In this document: positions 16,321-24,937 of the stretch, piece after piece
How positions within the stretch are numbered: position 1 is the first letter of the stretch
Layout of the letters: each line of letters begins with the position of its first letter
NCBI GenBank assembly: GCA_900104495.1
Contig: FMXS01000016.1
Location: forward strand, 1-64,000
Direction of reading: 5' to 3'
DNA from: Ruminococcaceae bacterium FB2012
GTDB lineage: Bacteria > Bacillota > Clostridia > Oscillospirales > Ruminococcaceae
DNA length: 64,000 nucleotides
Notes under the pieces: generated by a model
What the model saw: only the letters and a program-made list of their open reading frames with translations
The model's database searches: none
Told to the model about the DNA's origin: nothing
Made by a program: the position numbers and the translations under genes

Positions 16321-17579
16321 TTCGCCGCCTCCTCAACTTTGACTTCGATCGTGCCGCTCACATCGGCCAGCTTGTCTTTCTTGATGACGATGTCCTGCAT
16401 CTCGCTGGGGACGAATATCCTCCCGCGCTTGCGGAATATCTCCTCGCCGCCGCTTGTCACCGCGATAGCCGCGCCCTTGAATACTCCCGTTACGCGGAAG
16501 CGGATGTGGACGCTGTCGTTTACGCTCTCGATGTAGAGCTTAGAGGGCACCGTGTACCTCACGCCGAAGCCCGGCTTGACTTCCACAGGCACGCCCGGAG
16601 AAGCCGGCTTGCCCTTGATGTACTCCGCCGCATTTTCACCTGCGCGGTTGGCCTCCTCGGAGACGAAATCCACAAGGTCGTGAACGTGAAGCACGTTGCC
16701 GCAGGCGAAAACGCCTTCGATGTTCGTTTCCAGGCTCTCGTCCACGGAGGGACCGTTGGTGAGCGGAGAAAGCTCCACGCCGGCGGTCTTGGAAAGCTCG
16801 TTCTCCGGGATGAGCCCGCAGGAGAGAAGCAGAGTGTCGCAGGGGAAGTATTCCTCGGTGCCGGGAATGGGCGTGTTCTTTTCGTCCACAGCCGCCACGG
16901 TGACGCCTTCCAGCTTTTCCTTGCCCTTGATGTCCACCACCGTATGACTGAGCATCAGCGGGATGCCGTAGTCATCAAGGCACTGTACGATGTTTCTTTT
17001 CAGTCCGCTGGAGTAGGGCATAAGCTCCACCACTGCCTTGACCTTCGCGCCCTCAAGGGTCATTCTCCGGGCCATGATAAGGCCGATGTCCCCCGAACCG
17101 AGGATAACGACCTCCTTGCCGGGGACCACGCCCTCACAGTTGACCAGCTTCTGAGCCGTTCCGGCAGTGTATATCCCTTGCGGACGGAAGCCCGCTATCC
17201 CGAGGGCTCCCCGGGGACGTTCACGGCATCCCATAGCAAGGATGACAGCTTTTGCCTTCACGGTCTCGGCGCCCCGTGTACGGCTGATTATTGACAGTTC
17301 CTTGTCCGCGTTGAGGTCAAGGACCATTGTCCCCAGCTCAACGGGGATGCCCAGCTCCTTCACCTGGTCGGAATAGCGTTCGGCGTACTCGGGGCCGGTG
17401 AGTTCTTCCTTGAAGGTGTGGAGCCCGAAGCCGTTATGTATGCACTGATTGAGGATGCCTCCCAGCTCGTCCCCGCGCTCGAAGATAACAATGTTCCCGA
17501 TGCCCTGTTTTCTTGCGGCGACGGCGGCCGCCATACCGGCGGGGCCTCCTCCGATTATCACAAGCTCAAATTCACGCAT
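16317..17579 (-). CDS. NAD(P)/FAD-dependent pyridine nucleotide-disulfide-type oxidoreductase
   Basis: A 420-residue flavoprotein. The N-terminal FAD motif is IIGGGPAGMAAAVAA; the NAD(P)-binding motif is VILGSGDIGLIMARR (about 147-161); the second FAD contact is the IEGVFACGNVLHVHD segment. It resembles the middle subunit of three-gene glpA-type operons. The ATG at 17579 overlaps the end of the upstream gene by 8 nt with a GAGGCGAAGGG ribosome site, so an earlier in-frame ATG is rejected. It is expected to pass electrons between NAD(P)H and the GlpA-like subunit; the direction is unknown. Confidence 0.9.
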   Translation of the reverse strand: MREFELVIIGGGPAGMAAAVAARKQGIGNIVIFERGDELGGILNQCIHNGFGLHTFKEELTGPEYAERYSDQVKELGIPVELGTMVLDLNADKELSIISRTRGAETVKAKAVILAMGCRERPRGALGIAGFRPQGIYTAGTAQKLVNCEGVVPGKEVVILGSGDIGLIMARRMTLEGAKVKAVVELMPYSSGLKRNIVQCLDDYGIPLMLSHTVVDIKGKEKLEGVTVAAVDEKNTPIPGTEEYFPCDTLLLSCGLIPENELSKTAGVELSPLTNGPSVDESLETNIEGVFACGNVLHVHDLVDFVSEEANRAGENAAEYIKGKPASPGVPVEVKPGFGVRYTVPSKLYIESVNDSVHIRFRVTGVFKGAAIAVTSGGEEIFRKRGRIFVPSEMQDIVIKKDKLADVSGTIEVKVEEAAK

Positions 17580-19005
17580 TGCCCTTCGCCTCGCTTTCCG
17601 GTTTGTCATAAACGCCGTTCTTTCTCACGTCAAGCAGGCCGATGCCCAGCTTTTCCGCGATAAGTGAAATAGTCACCGGGGAGCAGAACCCCGCCTGACA
17701 GCGCCCCATTCCCGCACGGGTACGGCGCTTTACGCCGTCGAGGGTCGTTGCCCCGAGAGGGCGGTCGATAGCTTCTTTTATCTCGCCCATGGTGACGGTC
17801 TCACAGCGGCAGACCACTGCGCCGTAATCCGGGTCGCGTTTGATAAGCTCGTTTTTCTCCTCTTCGGAGAGTGACGCAAACTTTGTTATGCCCTTCCGGG
17901 TGGAGATGTAATTTTTCTTCTCCGTCAGCGGGATGATGCCCGCTATTATCTCACGGACGTACTCACCGATAGCGGGAGCGCTGGAAAGTCCCGGCGACTC
18001 AATGCCTGCCACGTCGATGAATCCCGGAGCGTCCTCACACTCGCGGATGATGAAATCGTGAGTATCGCCCACGGCTCTGAGTCCGGTGAAGCCCGTGATG
18101 ACCTTCCCGAAGGGGATGCCCTTCACCGACAGTCCCGCCTTGGCTCTGACTTCCGCAAGTCCCTGGCGGGTGGTGGCGGTGTTCTCCTTGTCGTCGATGT
18201 CCTCAGCGGTAGGACCGAGAAGCAGGTTCCCGTGAACGGTGGGAGTCACAAGTATGCCCTTGCCCATTTTCGTGGGCTGTTGGAACACGGTATGCGAAAC
18301 CAGCCCTCCGGCCTCACGGTCCAGGAGCATGTACTCGCCCCGTCGGGGGATGATCTTCATCGGGGTCTTGCTGACCATAGCGTGGAGCTTATCGGCGTAT
18401 ACGCCTGCGGCATTCACGACGGTCTTAGCTTCGATATCCCCCTTGTCGGTATGAACGGTATATCCGTTTTCGGACTTCTCGATCCCCGTCACGCAGGTGG
18501 AGAGCCTGAACTCCGCGCCGTTGGCGAGAGCGTTCTCCGCAAAGGCAAGGGTCATCTCAAAGGGACATACGATCCCCGAAGTGGGGGCGTAAAGCGCGGC
18601 GGCGACCTCGTCGGTAAGGGCGGGCTCCAGACGGCGGGCCTCGTCCCCGGAGATCACCCGAACGCCCTCGACGCCGTTCTGACGGCCTCTCTCTGCCAGC
18701 TCTTCAAGGCCGGATATCTGCGCTTCGTCAAAGCAAAGGACAAGAGCGCCGTTGTTTTTGAACTGAAAATCCAGCTGACGGGAAAGCTCCGGCATCATTT
18801 TGCTGCCCCGGACATTGAGCTTGGCTTTAAGCGTCCCCGGGACGGCGTCGAAGCCTGCGTGGACGATAGCGGAATTGGCCTTGGAGGTCCCTTCGCAGAC
18901 ATCGCTCTCACGCTCGACGACGCAGACCGACACCTCGAATCGGGAAAGCTCCCTTGCAACAGCGCACCCGCTGGCGCCCGCGCCGATAACAACAACATCA
19001 AACAT
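17572..19005 (-). CDS. FAD-dependent oxidoreductase, GlpA-like, with C-terminal [2Fe-2S]-binding region
   Basis: A 477-residue protein. The N-terminal FAD motif is VVIGAGASGCAVAREL; the DAO-type fold runs to about 350. The C-terminal domain carries CRCE and GRCQAGFC, the four cysteines of a BFD-like [2Fe-2S] domain. The family includes anaerobic glycerol-3-phosphate dehydrogenase subunit A and 2-hydroxyacid oxidases; no glycerol kinase or facilitator gene is nearby, so the substrate is open. Two ATGs six bases apart are possible (19011 and 19005); AGGTG spacing favours 19005. It is the first gene of a three-gene overlapping operon. Confidence 0.9.
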   Translation of the reverse strand: MFDVVVIGAGASGCAVARELSRFEVSVCVVERESDVCEGTSKANSAIVHAGFDAVPGTLKAKLNVRGSKMMPELSRQLDFQFKNNGALVLCFDEAQISGLEELAERGRQNGVEGVRVISGDEARRLEPALTDEVAAALYAPTSGIVCPFEMTLAFAENALANGAEFRLSTCVTGIEKSENGYTVHTDKGDIEAKTVVNAAGVYADKLHAMVSKTPMKIIPRRGEYMLLDREAGGLVSHTVFQQPTKMGKGILVTPTVHGNLLLGPTAEDIDDKENTATTRQGLAEVRAKAGLSVKGIPFGKVITGFTGLRAVGDTHDFIIRECEDAPGFIDVAGIESPGLSSAPAIGEYVREIIAGIIPLTEKKNYISTRKGITKFASLSEEEKNELIKRDPDYGAVVCRCETVTMGEIKEAIDRPLGATTLDGVKRRTRAGMGRCQAGFCSPVTISLIAEKLGIGLLDVRKNGVYDKPESEAKGNA

Positions 19006-19067
19006 AAACATCACCTGCTTTGTATAATTTACGGCAGCACGGTCGGCCTGCCGTTTGCTATATGTTA

Positions 19068-19096
19068 ATAATATCATACCCCGGCCATAAAGTCAA
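19068..19096 (-). promoter_or_regulatory. Sigma-A promoter for the FAD oxidoreductase operon
   Basis: Minus strand: TTGACT at 19091-19096, 17-nt spacer, TATTAT at 19068-19073. Its -35 is only 14 nt from the -35 of the divergent promoter at 19111, so one regulator could control both. Confidence 0.8.
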
Positions 19097-19110
19097 GAAG
19101 GAACGGAACG

Positions 19111-19139
19111 TTGACAAAGGCAGTGAAAGCGTGTATAAT
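19111..19139 (+). promoter_or_regulatory. Consensus sigma-A promoter for the NifX-like/MBL operon
   Basis: A perfect TTGACA (19111-19116), 17-nt spacer and TATAAT (19134-19139). Confidence 0.9.
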
Positions 19140-19203
19140 ATCTGTTGAGGATTCATTCAATGCACAATGCGCTTAAAAGCCAAACAGAAAAGGAGAACAT
19201 CAT

Positions 19204-19587
19204 ATGAAGATCGCAGTCTCTTACGAAAACGGAAACATCTTTCAGCACTTCGGGAGAACCGAGCAGTTCAAAGTCTATACCGTTGAAAACGGCACCGTCA
19301 CCGCTGCGGAGACCGTCGGCACCAACGGCGCGGGACACGGCGCTCTTGTGGGCTTCCTCGGATCCGTAAAGGCCGACGTGCTTATCTGCGGAGGCATTGG
19401 CGCGGGAGCCCGTAACGCTCTTGCCGCCTCCGGCATAACCCTTTACGCCGGGAACTCCGGCAGCGCCGACGAGGCCGTTGCCGCCTTCCTCGCAGGAAAG
19501 CTCCTCCAGAACGAGGACCCCACCTGCGATCACCACGAGCATCACGAAGGGCATTCCTGCGGCAGCCACGGCTGCGGTGAACACTGA
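19204..19587 (+). CDS. NifX/NifB-C-type dinitrogenase iron-molybdenum cofactor-binding domain protein
   Basis: A 127-residue protein with the fold signature of the NifX/MTH1175 family: MKIAVSYENGNIFQHFGRTEQF at the start, DVLICGGIGAGARNAL and GITLYAGNSGSADEAVAAF. The C-terminal tail (about 105-127) is rich in His and Cys (HHEHHEGH, CGSHGCGEH), suited to metal binding. No nif structural genes are nearby, so a role in nitrogen fixation is unlikely; metal or iron-sulfur cluster handling is the usual inference. Its stop codon overlaps the ATG of the metallo-beta-lactamase-fold gene by one base, so the two are coupled. Confidence 0.88.
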   Translation: MKIAVSYENGNIFQHFGRTEQFKVYTVENGTVTAAETVGTNGAGHGALVGFLGSVKADVLICGGIGAGARNALAASGITLYAGNSGSADEAVAAFLAGKLLQNEDPTCDHHEHHEGHSCGSHGCGEH

Positions 19588-20399
19588 TGCGCCTTGTGAC
19601 GCTGGTGGAAAACACCTGCGGGCGGGAAGGCTGTACCGCCGAACACGGCTTGTGCATCTACGCCGAGACGCCCCGACACCGTCTCCTGCTGGACGCGGGT
19701 CAGACCGACGCGCTGATACACAACGCCGAAGTGCTGGGCGTTGACCTCTCCGCCGTGGATACTCTCGTCCTCAGCCACGGGCATTACGATCACGCGGGGG
19801 GCATCCTGCCCTTTGCGAAGGTGAACTCCCGTGCGCGGATATATATGCGTGCAGGCGCATCCGAGCCCCATTACAACGGGGAGAAGTACATCGGCATCGA
19901 CCCGGAGATAAACTCCCTGCCGGGGCTCGTTCTTACGGAGGGAAGCCTGCGGATAGACGAGGAGCTTTTCCTCTTCGGGGACATCTCCGGCAGGCGGTGT
20001 TTTCCTCCGGGGAACCGAAGGCTCACCAAGCTCTCCGGGGGCGAAAAAGTCCCGGACGATTTCTCCCACGAGCAGTGCCTTGTCATCACCGAAGGGACAA
20101 AGCGGGTGCTGCTTTCGGGCTGTGCCCACAACGGCATCCTCAACATCCTGGACCGCTTCCGGGAGATATTCGGCACCCCGCCGGAGGTCTGCGTCACCGG
20201 CTTCCATTTGATGAAGCGGGACGCCGAACACACCGAAGCCGAACGGGAGCTTATCCGCGAGACCGCAAGGGAGCTTTCCAAACTGCCCACGGTCTTTTAC
20301 AGCGGACACTGCACCGGCCTTCCGGCCTTTGAGCTGATGAAGGAGATAATGGGCGGACAGCTCCTTGCCCTCCACACGGGATGTGTAATTGACAGCTGA
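19587..20399 (+). CDS. Metallo-beta-lactamase-fold hydrolase
   Basis: A 270-residue cytoplasmic protein. The metal-binding motif HGHYDHAGG (about 65-73) is present, followed by further conserved histidines in LLSGCAHNGILN and TGFHLM and the late YSGHCTG. This set fits the MBL subgroup related to archaeal methanopterin-precursor synthases, commonly placed beside NifX-like genes in Clostridia. The substrate is unknown. Its last codons and stop lie in the left arm of a MITE-like inverted repeat (20386-20403), so the C-terminus (CVIDS) may be supplied by the element. Confidence 0.88.
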   Translation: MRLVTLVENTCGREGCTAEHGLCIYAETPRHRLLLDAGQTDALIHNAEVLGVDLSAVDTLVLSHGHYDHAGGILPFAKVNSRARIYMRAGASEPHYNGEKYIGIDPEINSLPGLVLTEGSLRIDEELFLFGDISGRRCFPPGNRRLTKLSGGEKVPDDFSHEQCLVITEGTKRVLLSGCAHNGILNILDRFREIFGTPPEVCVTGFHLMKRDAEHTEAERELIRETARELSKLPTVFYSGHCTGLPAFELMKEIMGGQLLALHTGCVIDS

Positions 20400-20408
20400 T
20401 AATTAAGT

Positions 20409-20450
20409 GACCGCCCCACCGAACTAATCTGTCGGTGGGGCGGTCTTCTT
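20409..20450 (+). terminator. Intrinsic terminator after the MBL gene
   Basis: A perfect 14-bp GC-rich stem (20409-20422 with 20432-20445), 9-nt loop and TTCTTTG. Confidence 0.9.
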
Positions 20451-20452
20451 TG

Positions 20453-20483
20453 TAAAAATGCTCCCCCCGCCGAAAGCGAGGGG
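20453..20483 (-). terminator. Intrinsic terminator after the diguanylate cyclase
   Basis: Minus strand: CCCCTCGC, loop TTTCG, GCGGGGGG (one G-T pair), then ATTTTTAC. The pairing favours the minus strand. Confidence 0.7.
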
Positions 20484-20501
20484 AACATTATCAACTATCC
20501 A

Positions 20502-21848
20502 TTAATAAAAGGCGCAGCCGCATTTGAGGCCGTTCTTGACGCGGTAGAGGGCTTCGTCGGCGTGGTCGATGAACTCTTTCAGACTCACGGCATTGGAGCC
20601 GAAAGCAACGCCTACGCTGACGGTTATCTTCGGGATGCCGTCGGAGGAATCCTTCAGACGCTTGTTGATAAGGTCGGTCTTGAATCGGATAAGGTCCCGG
20701 CGCTCCTCGTCCATATGGAGCATAAAGACAAGGAACTCGTCGCCGCCCATACGGCAGATGTAGTCCTCGTGGCGGAAGGTGTGGCGGAGGGTGTCCGCAA
20801 TTTTTTTCAGCACCTTGTCGCCGGTGGCGTGGCCGAACTGATCGTTTATGTCCTTGAAATTATCCGCGTCGATCATCATGACCGCCGTGGTCTGTATATC
20901 GATGCCGGAGCAAAGCACTTCATAGCCTGCACGGTTGTAGAGCCCGGTGAGCTTGTCGTGGGAGGCGTCATAGTTCAGATGCTCGATGCTCTGCTGAAAA
21001 GCGTCGTACATCTTGTTGTAGGTCTTTGCCAGATAGCGGAACTCATAAGACCCCGTGATCGGCAGCTTGCGGTTCTCCTTGATCTTCTGCACGCCCTTGA
21101 GGATAGGGCTGATGCCGAGATAGGATGTCATCCACAGCACGAAAATGACAGCCACCGTCTGGATTATCAGAAAGATCTTCACAAACAGCATCCGGTTATC
21201 CAGCTCGCTGCTCAGCTGAACCTCCAGCTGATGAGTGCGGGCGATAAGGATATCGACGCAGCTTTCCATATTTCTGCGGATGCCCTCTTTCTGGGTATAG
21301 TAGGAGTCGTCAAAGACTTTCTTCTGCGCCAGTCTGATCTTGCCTTCGTAGTCAAGGGCGGCGTCCGCAGCGGTGAGCTTCACTTCGGCTACTTTTTCGT
21401 GCATATCGGAATAGCCGCAAGCCTCGCAGACAAGACGCATGGAGTAATACTCCCGCTCGGTGAGGTCCTCGGAGCGGCCCATTGCGGCTTTGAGGTTTTT
21501 CAGCTCCTCCGAATCGCCCACGATCTCCGCCATTTTCTCGATAGCCTTTTCCCGTCTTTTGGTGACGAAGACTTCATCGAGATAGTCGTTCATATCCTGG
21601 ACGTTCTGCTCCACGGCGAACTGCTGGACCCTGTCGGTAAGGTAATCCGAAGCGGTCATAAGCTGAGTGGCGCTGTTCTGCATCTCAATGTAATTATCGG
21701 CGGCATCCGAGAGCCTTTTATAGATCGAGGACGAGTGAAAGATCTCGATGAGCAGTATGGACATCACCACCAGCGTTGAGAACATCATCAGCAGGTGGGT
21801 GATCCTCAGCGGGATGCCATTTCTTTTCAGTTTTCGGAAAATATTCAT
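20502..21848 (-). CDS. Membrane-bound diguanylate cyclase (GGDEF)
   Basis: The enzyme makes c-di-GMP from two GTP. The 448-residue protein has a transmembrane helix at about 18-38, a helical extracytoplasmic sensor region (about 40-218), a second helix (about 222-244), a HAMP-like linker and a GGDEF domain (about 285-448). The active-site motif GGDEF is intact at 368-372, and an RxxD inhibitory site (RHED, 359-362) sits five residues before it, so feedback inhibition by c-di-GMP is likely. The ATG at 21848 follows GGAAGGATG. It is monocistronic. The EAL protein at 31550 could break down its product. Confidence 0.93.
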   Translation of the reverse strand: MNIFRKLKRNGIPLRITHLLMMFSTLVVMSILLIEIFHSSSIYKRLSDAADNYIEMQNSATQLMTASDYLTDRVQQFAVEQNVQDMNDYLDEVFVTKRREKAIEKMAEIVGDSEELKNLKAAMGRSEDLTEREYYSMRLVCEACGYSDMHEKVAEVKLTAADAALDYEGKIRLAQKKVFDDSYYTQKEGIRRNMESCVDILIARTHQLEVQLSSELDNRMLFVKIFLIIQTVAVIFVLWMTSYLGISPILKGVQKIKENRKLPITGSYEFRYLAKTYNKMYDAFQQSIEHLNYDASHDKLTGLYNRAGYEVLCSGIDIQTTAVMMIDADNFKDINDQFGHATGDKVLKKIADTLRHTFRHEDYICRMGGDEFLVFMLHMDEERRDLIRFKTDLINKRLKDSSDGIPKITVSVGVAFGSNAVSLKEFIDHADEALYRVKNGLKCGCAFY

Positions 21849-21898
21849 TATACATCCTTCCGGGAAAATATCTGTAATGCGCAGAATAACACATACTA

Positions 21899-21927
21899 AT
21901 TATAGCATAGTGGCAGAAAACTGTCAA
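21899..21927 (-). promoter_or_regulatory. Consensus sigma-A promoter for the diguanylate cyclase
   Basis: Minus strand: TTGACA at 21922-21927, 17-nt spacer, TATAAT at 21899-21904. Confidence 0.9.
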
Positions 21928-22002
21928 TAAATAAACTTACCATTTTCAAATGTTCAGCCGGCTACTAATTATGTTGAATTTTGACAAAAACGCCGGCACG
22001 GA

Positions 22003-22120
22003 AGAAATGAATAATAAAGATGAATAATCAATGAGTCCGCTCAGCGGACGGATCTTAAAACTGTCGCCGCAGGCGACACCTTAATTCTACATTATTCACT
22101 ATTCATTCTTCATTATTTCT
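22003..22120. mobile_element. MITE-like element with terminal inverted repeats and two triloop hairpins
   Basis: AT-rich imperfect arms (22003-22028 and 22091-22120) face each other around two perfect hairpins, GTCCGC-TCA-GCGGAC (22035-22049) and GTCGCC-GCA-GGCGAC (22063-22077). The right arm ends at the ZIP stop codon. No coding capacity. The arms share wording (repeats of TCATT and ATTATTCA) rather than exact sequence with the element at 20386. Confidence 0.55.
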
Positions 22121-22902
22121 CACCCCATTGCTACGTCCAGTATCATCATTATCAGAAACCCCAGCATCACTCCCGTTGTGCCGAGGTGGCCCGCTCCGAG
22201 ATGCGCTTCGGGGATAAGTTCCTCCACGACTACATACAGCATCGCCCCCGCCGCGAAGGCCAGAAGCCAGGGCATCAGCGCCGCAATGTGTCCCGCCGCC
22301 AGCACCGTCAGGACTCCCGCAACGGGCTCCACAAGCCCCGACAGCGCCCCGCAGGCGAAGGACTTCACACGGCTCATCCCCGACTGGCGAAGGGGCAGAG
22401 AGATAGCCGCACCTTCCGGGAAATTCTGTATCCCGATACCCAAAGCCAGGGCTCCCGCCGCCGTCACCGCCGAGGGACCGTTATCGCCGCCCGCGAGGGC
22501 AAAGGCCAGCCCCACCGCCATGCCCTCCGGGATGTTGTGGAGCGTCACCGCCAGGACAAGCATTGCCGTCCTGCCGAGGCCTCGCTTCACGGACCCTTCC
22601 TCCGCGGGACGGAAAAAGGGCATCAGTTTGTCAAAGAGCATCAGAAATAGCACTCCCGCCGTGACCCCCGCCGCCGCAGGCAGCCACGCCGGCAGGCCCC
22701 GCTCCTCGGCCTGCTGTATCGAAGGCATCAGCAGCGACCACACTGAAGCGGCGATCATGACTCCCGCCGCGAACCCGAGAAAGACCCTCTGCGCCCCCTG
22801 TCCTCCGCTATCACCGCGCACAAAAAACACCACTGCGGCTCCCAGCGCCGTCAGCAGAAAAGTAAACCCCGTCGCTCCCAGCGACAGCAGCAATGTATTC
22901 AT
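22120..22902 (-). CDS. ZIP-family divalent metal transporter
   Basis: A 260-residue membrane protein with eight predicted helices. The metal-site helices carry HNIPEG (122-127) and IQNFPEG (about 158-164), the paired signature of ZIP transporters of the ZupT/GufA branch. It moves zinc, iron or manganese into the cytoplasm; the preferred metal is not visible. Like other GufA-type members, helix 4-5 residues are very Gly/Ala-rich. The ATG at 22902 follows CGGAGGAG. It is monocistronic. A CATAGTA sequence about 40 nt upstream could be a forespore -10, but no -35 fits. Confidence 0.92.
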   Translation of the reverse strand: MNTLLLSLGATGFTFLLTALGAAVVFFVRGDSGGQGAQRVFLGFAAGVMIAASVWSLLMPSIQQAEERGLPAWLPAAAGVTAGVLFLMLFDKLMPFFRPAEEGSVKRGLGRTAMLVLAVTLHNIPEGMAVGLAFALAGGDNGPSAVTAAGALALGIGIQNFPEGAAISLPLRQSGMSRVKSFACGALSGLVEPVAGVLTVLAAGHIAALMPWLLAFAAGAMLYVVVEELIPEAHLGAGHLGTTGVMLGFLIMMILDVAMG

Positions 22903-23046
22903 CGGAAACTCCTCCGTTATCTTCGTTTACTGTATACTATGCGCCGCCCCCTCCCCGGGTGATTAAACCGCCCCGCCTGCGGGCATAATAAAGCAAAGAT
23001 TACCGGATGATGAAAACGTATCCCGCTGAAATGAAAGGAGCTTCCC

Positions 23047-24492
23047 ATGCACCCTATCCCCAAAACCGCCTCCGACTTTCTCTCCCGGATCAAAAACCTC
23101 CTCGGACAGAGCGCCGACTTGAATACCGCTAAGGCATCCCTCTCCGGCGTGACCTGCGTTATCGCTTCTATCGAGGGTATGGCCTCCGCTCAGCTCACCG
23201 GGGAACTGGTCCTCGCTCCTCTCGCCCGCCTCGCTGAACTTGCCGAGGGCTCCGGGCAGAAGCTCTTTCGGCTGGTCACCGCAGAGGCTTTTTTCACCGC
23301 GGATATCCAGCAGCCCGCCACCCTCGAGGACGCCTCCGCACTGATGTTTTCCGGCTTCGCTCTCCTGTTCGTGGAGGGCGGAGGAGCCGCCGCTTTCGGC
23401 GTCCAGGGCTTCGATAAGAAAGCCGTCACCGAGCCCACAGGCGAGCATAACATTATGGGCTCACAGGAGGGTTTCTGCGAGGCTATAAGGTCCAACGTGT
23501 CCCTTGTACGGCGCAGGATGAAGACCCCCTCTCTGCGGCTGGAAATGCTCAAAGCGGGGCAGAGCTCCAACACCGACATCTGCCTTTGCTACCTTGCGGG
23601 ACGCGCCGACAGCAGTATGATCTCCGACCTTAAACGACGGGTGAAGAACGTGGGACTGGACACCGTCCTCGCTTCGGGGAGCCTGCGGCCCTTTTTGGAG
23701 GAAGGTTCCGGCGTCGGGCTGTTTTCGGAGCTGGCGGCCACCGAGCGCCCGGACGTGGTCTGCGCACGCATCAACGAAGGGCGTGCGGCTCTGCTCATCG
23801 ACGGCTCCCCCTTCGCGCTGATCTGTCCCGCGCTCTTCGGAGACAATTTCCGGACCGTGGACGACGCCTGCTCCAAGCCCTGTTTCGTGGTGCTGATGCG
23901 TCTTGTGCGGTACATCGCTTTTTTCTTCGCGGTGATGTTCCCGGGCATTTACGTCGCCGTGGCAAATTACCACCCGGAGATGCTGACGCTGAAACTCCTG
24001 CTGAATCTTACCGCCTCGGAGCGCTCTACACCTTATTCGCTGTTCGTGGAGATGCTGATAATCACGGTGCTGCTGGAGCTTATGAAAGAGGCGGCGGTGA
24101 GGATGCCCCGTGCGGTGGGAAGCGCAATCTCCATTGCGGGAGGACTTGTCATCGGGGATGCGGCAGTCAAGAGCGGGATTATTTCTTCCCCTCTGCTGAT
24201 AATCGTGGGACTGACAGCTACGGCCTCTTTCGTGATACCCTCGCTGGCACAGCAGTCATCGGTGCTCAGGCTGGTGTATATCTGCGCGGGAGGAACTGCG
24301 GGCTTCTTCGGGATAGCTGCGGTATCGGCAATGGTGATGACAAACGCCTGCGCTTCCGACAGCAGAGGCATACCTTTCACGGCTCCACTGCTGCCCTTCA
24401 CAAAAAGGGCAGCTGCGGAAGTGCTGATACGCAAGTCCCCGAAGAAAGCTGCCGAAGAACACAGCGTCATCACGGAGCTTAGAGATCCGTGA
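23047..24492 (+). CDS. Spore germinant receptor subunit A (GerA/GerKA family)
   Basis: A 481-residue protein of the receptor A-subunit family, located in the inner spore membrane. The soluble N-terminal domain (about 1-275) includes the EGMASAQL and SNTDICLCYLAG segments. The membrane part (about 285-430) contains the family hallmark MFPGIYVAVANYHPEML followed by four or five helices and the LRPxSPxxxP-like region in altered form (ACASDSRGIPFTAPLLPF). The length is close to normal (about 480-500). An AAAGGAG site precedes the ATG. It is the first gene of a tricistronic operon with B and C subunits, although a 459-nt gap separates it from the B gene. Confidence 0.93.
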   Translation: MHPIPKTASDFLSRIKNLLGQSADLNTAKASLSGVTCVIASIEGMASAQLTGELVLAPLARLAELAEGSGQKLFRLVTAEAFFTADIQQPATLEDASALMFSGFALLFVEGGGAAAFGVQGFDKKAVTEPTGEHNIMGSQEGFCEAIRSNVSLVRRRMKTPSLRLEMLKAGQSSNTDICLCYLAGRADSSMISDLKRRVKNVGLDTVLASGSLRPFLEEGSGVGLFSELAATERPDVVCARINEGRAALLIDGSPFALICPALFGDNFRTVDDACSKPCFVVLMRLVRYIAFFFAVMFPGIYVAVANYHPEMLTLKLLLNLTASERSTPYSLFVEMLIITVLLELMKEAAVRMPRAVGSAISIAGGLVIGDAAVKSGIISSPLLIIVGLTATASFVIPSLAQQSSVLRLVYICAGGTAGFFGIAAVSAMVMTNACASDSRGIPFTAPLLPFTKRAAAEVLIRKSPKKAAEEHSVITELRDP

Positions 24493-24599
24493 GGGAGCTT
24501 TGCATTCGATATTCGAGAAAAGCAATTTTGCACTTTCGTTTTTTTGGGGGGAGAGGAAAAGGACCGGTCCGGCCACAGTAACAGTCTCACTCTCACTTA

Positions 24600-24638
24600 C
24601 AGTAACAGTATCAGTAACAGTATCAGTAACAGTATCAG
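24600..24638 (+). repeat. 12-nt tandem repeat (CAGTAACAGTAT, 3.25 copies)
   Basis: Three exact head-to-tail units with degenerate copies extending upstream to about 24576. It is non-coding and likely variable in length. Confidence 0.9.
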
Positions 24639-24908
24639 CTATTTTTGCTTTTTTGTTTTTGGCAAAAATAGCATTTGCTAAAAAAATGTTGCCTTTTTCC
24701 GGCATCCGCAGCTTTGGAAACAGTGCCCGGGCAAAGCCGCAAACCGCGTATCTGCGAAGCAGCAAGCAATTAAAAAGCCTTTCACTTATAGCCGGAAAAG
24801 CCGTAAATGTTGTACGGTAACGTGCAACAAAATCAAAAGAAAAAACGTGCTGCACATAAAAAGGCAACAAAAAAAGAAACAAACTCCGCCGCAGAAGGCA
24901 GCACCATA

Positions 24909-24937
24909 ATTATCAACTATCAACTATCCATTAATTA
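24909..24937. repeat. Solo MITE-type arm
   Basis: ATTATCAACTATC, a duplicated CAACTATC and CATTAATTAA match the right arm of the element at 20487-20504. No facing partner arm was seen nearby. Confidence 0.45.

Larger units (their letters stand above)
20386..20504. mobile_element. MITE-like inverted-repeat element between two convergent genes
   Basis: The arms TAATTGACAGCTGATAAT (20386-20403) and ATTATCAACTATCCATTA (20487-20504) are inverted repeats, 15 of 18 matching. They flank two hairpin terminators. The left arm contains the stop codon of the MBL gene and the right arm contains that of the diguanylate cyclase. No transposase is inside; a related right arm occurs at 24909. Mobility is inferred. 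Confidence 0.6.

Noticed and set aside
20562..21779. Long plus-strand open frame opposite the diguanylate cyclase
   Set aside because: The minus-strand frame carries an intact GGDEF domain and promoter; the plus frame is a codon-bias shadow.
22975..23046. Forespore promoter before the germinant receptor operon
   Set aside because: A GCATA occurs at about 22982, but no CATnnTA lies at the right distance.
24576..24640. CRISPR-like repeats
   Set aside because: The units are 12 nt, directly adjacent, with no spacers; it is a simple tandem repeat.
24500..24820. Possible small protein with TVTVSV repeats
   Set aside because: It is a translation of the 12-nt tandem repeat; no ribosome site.
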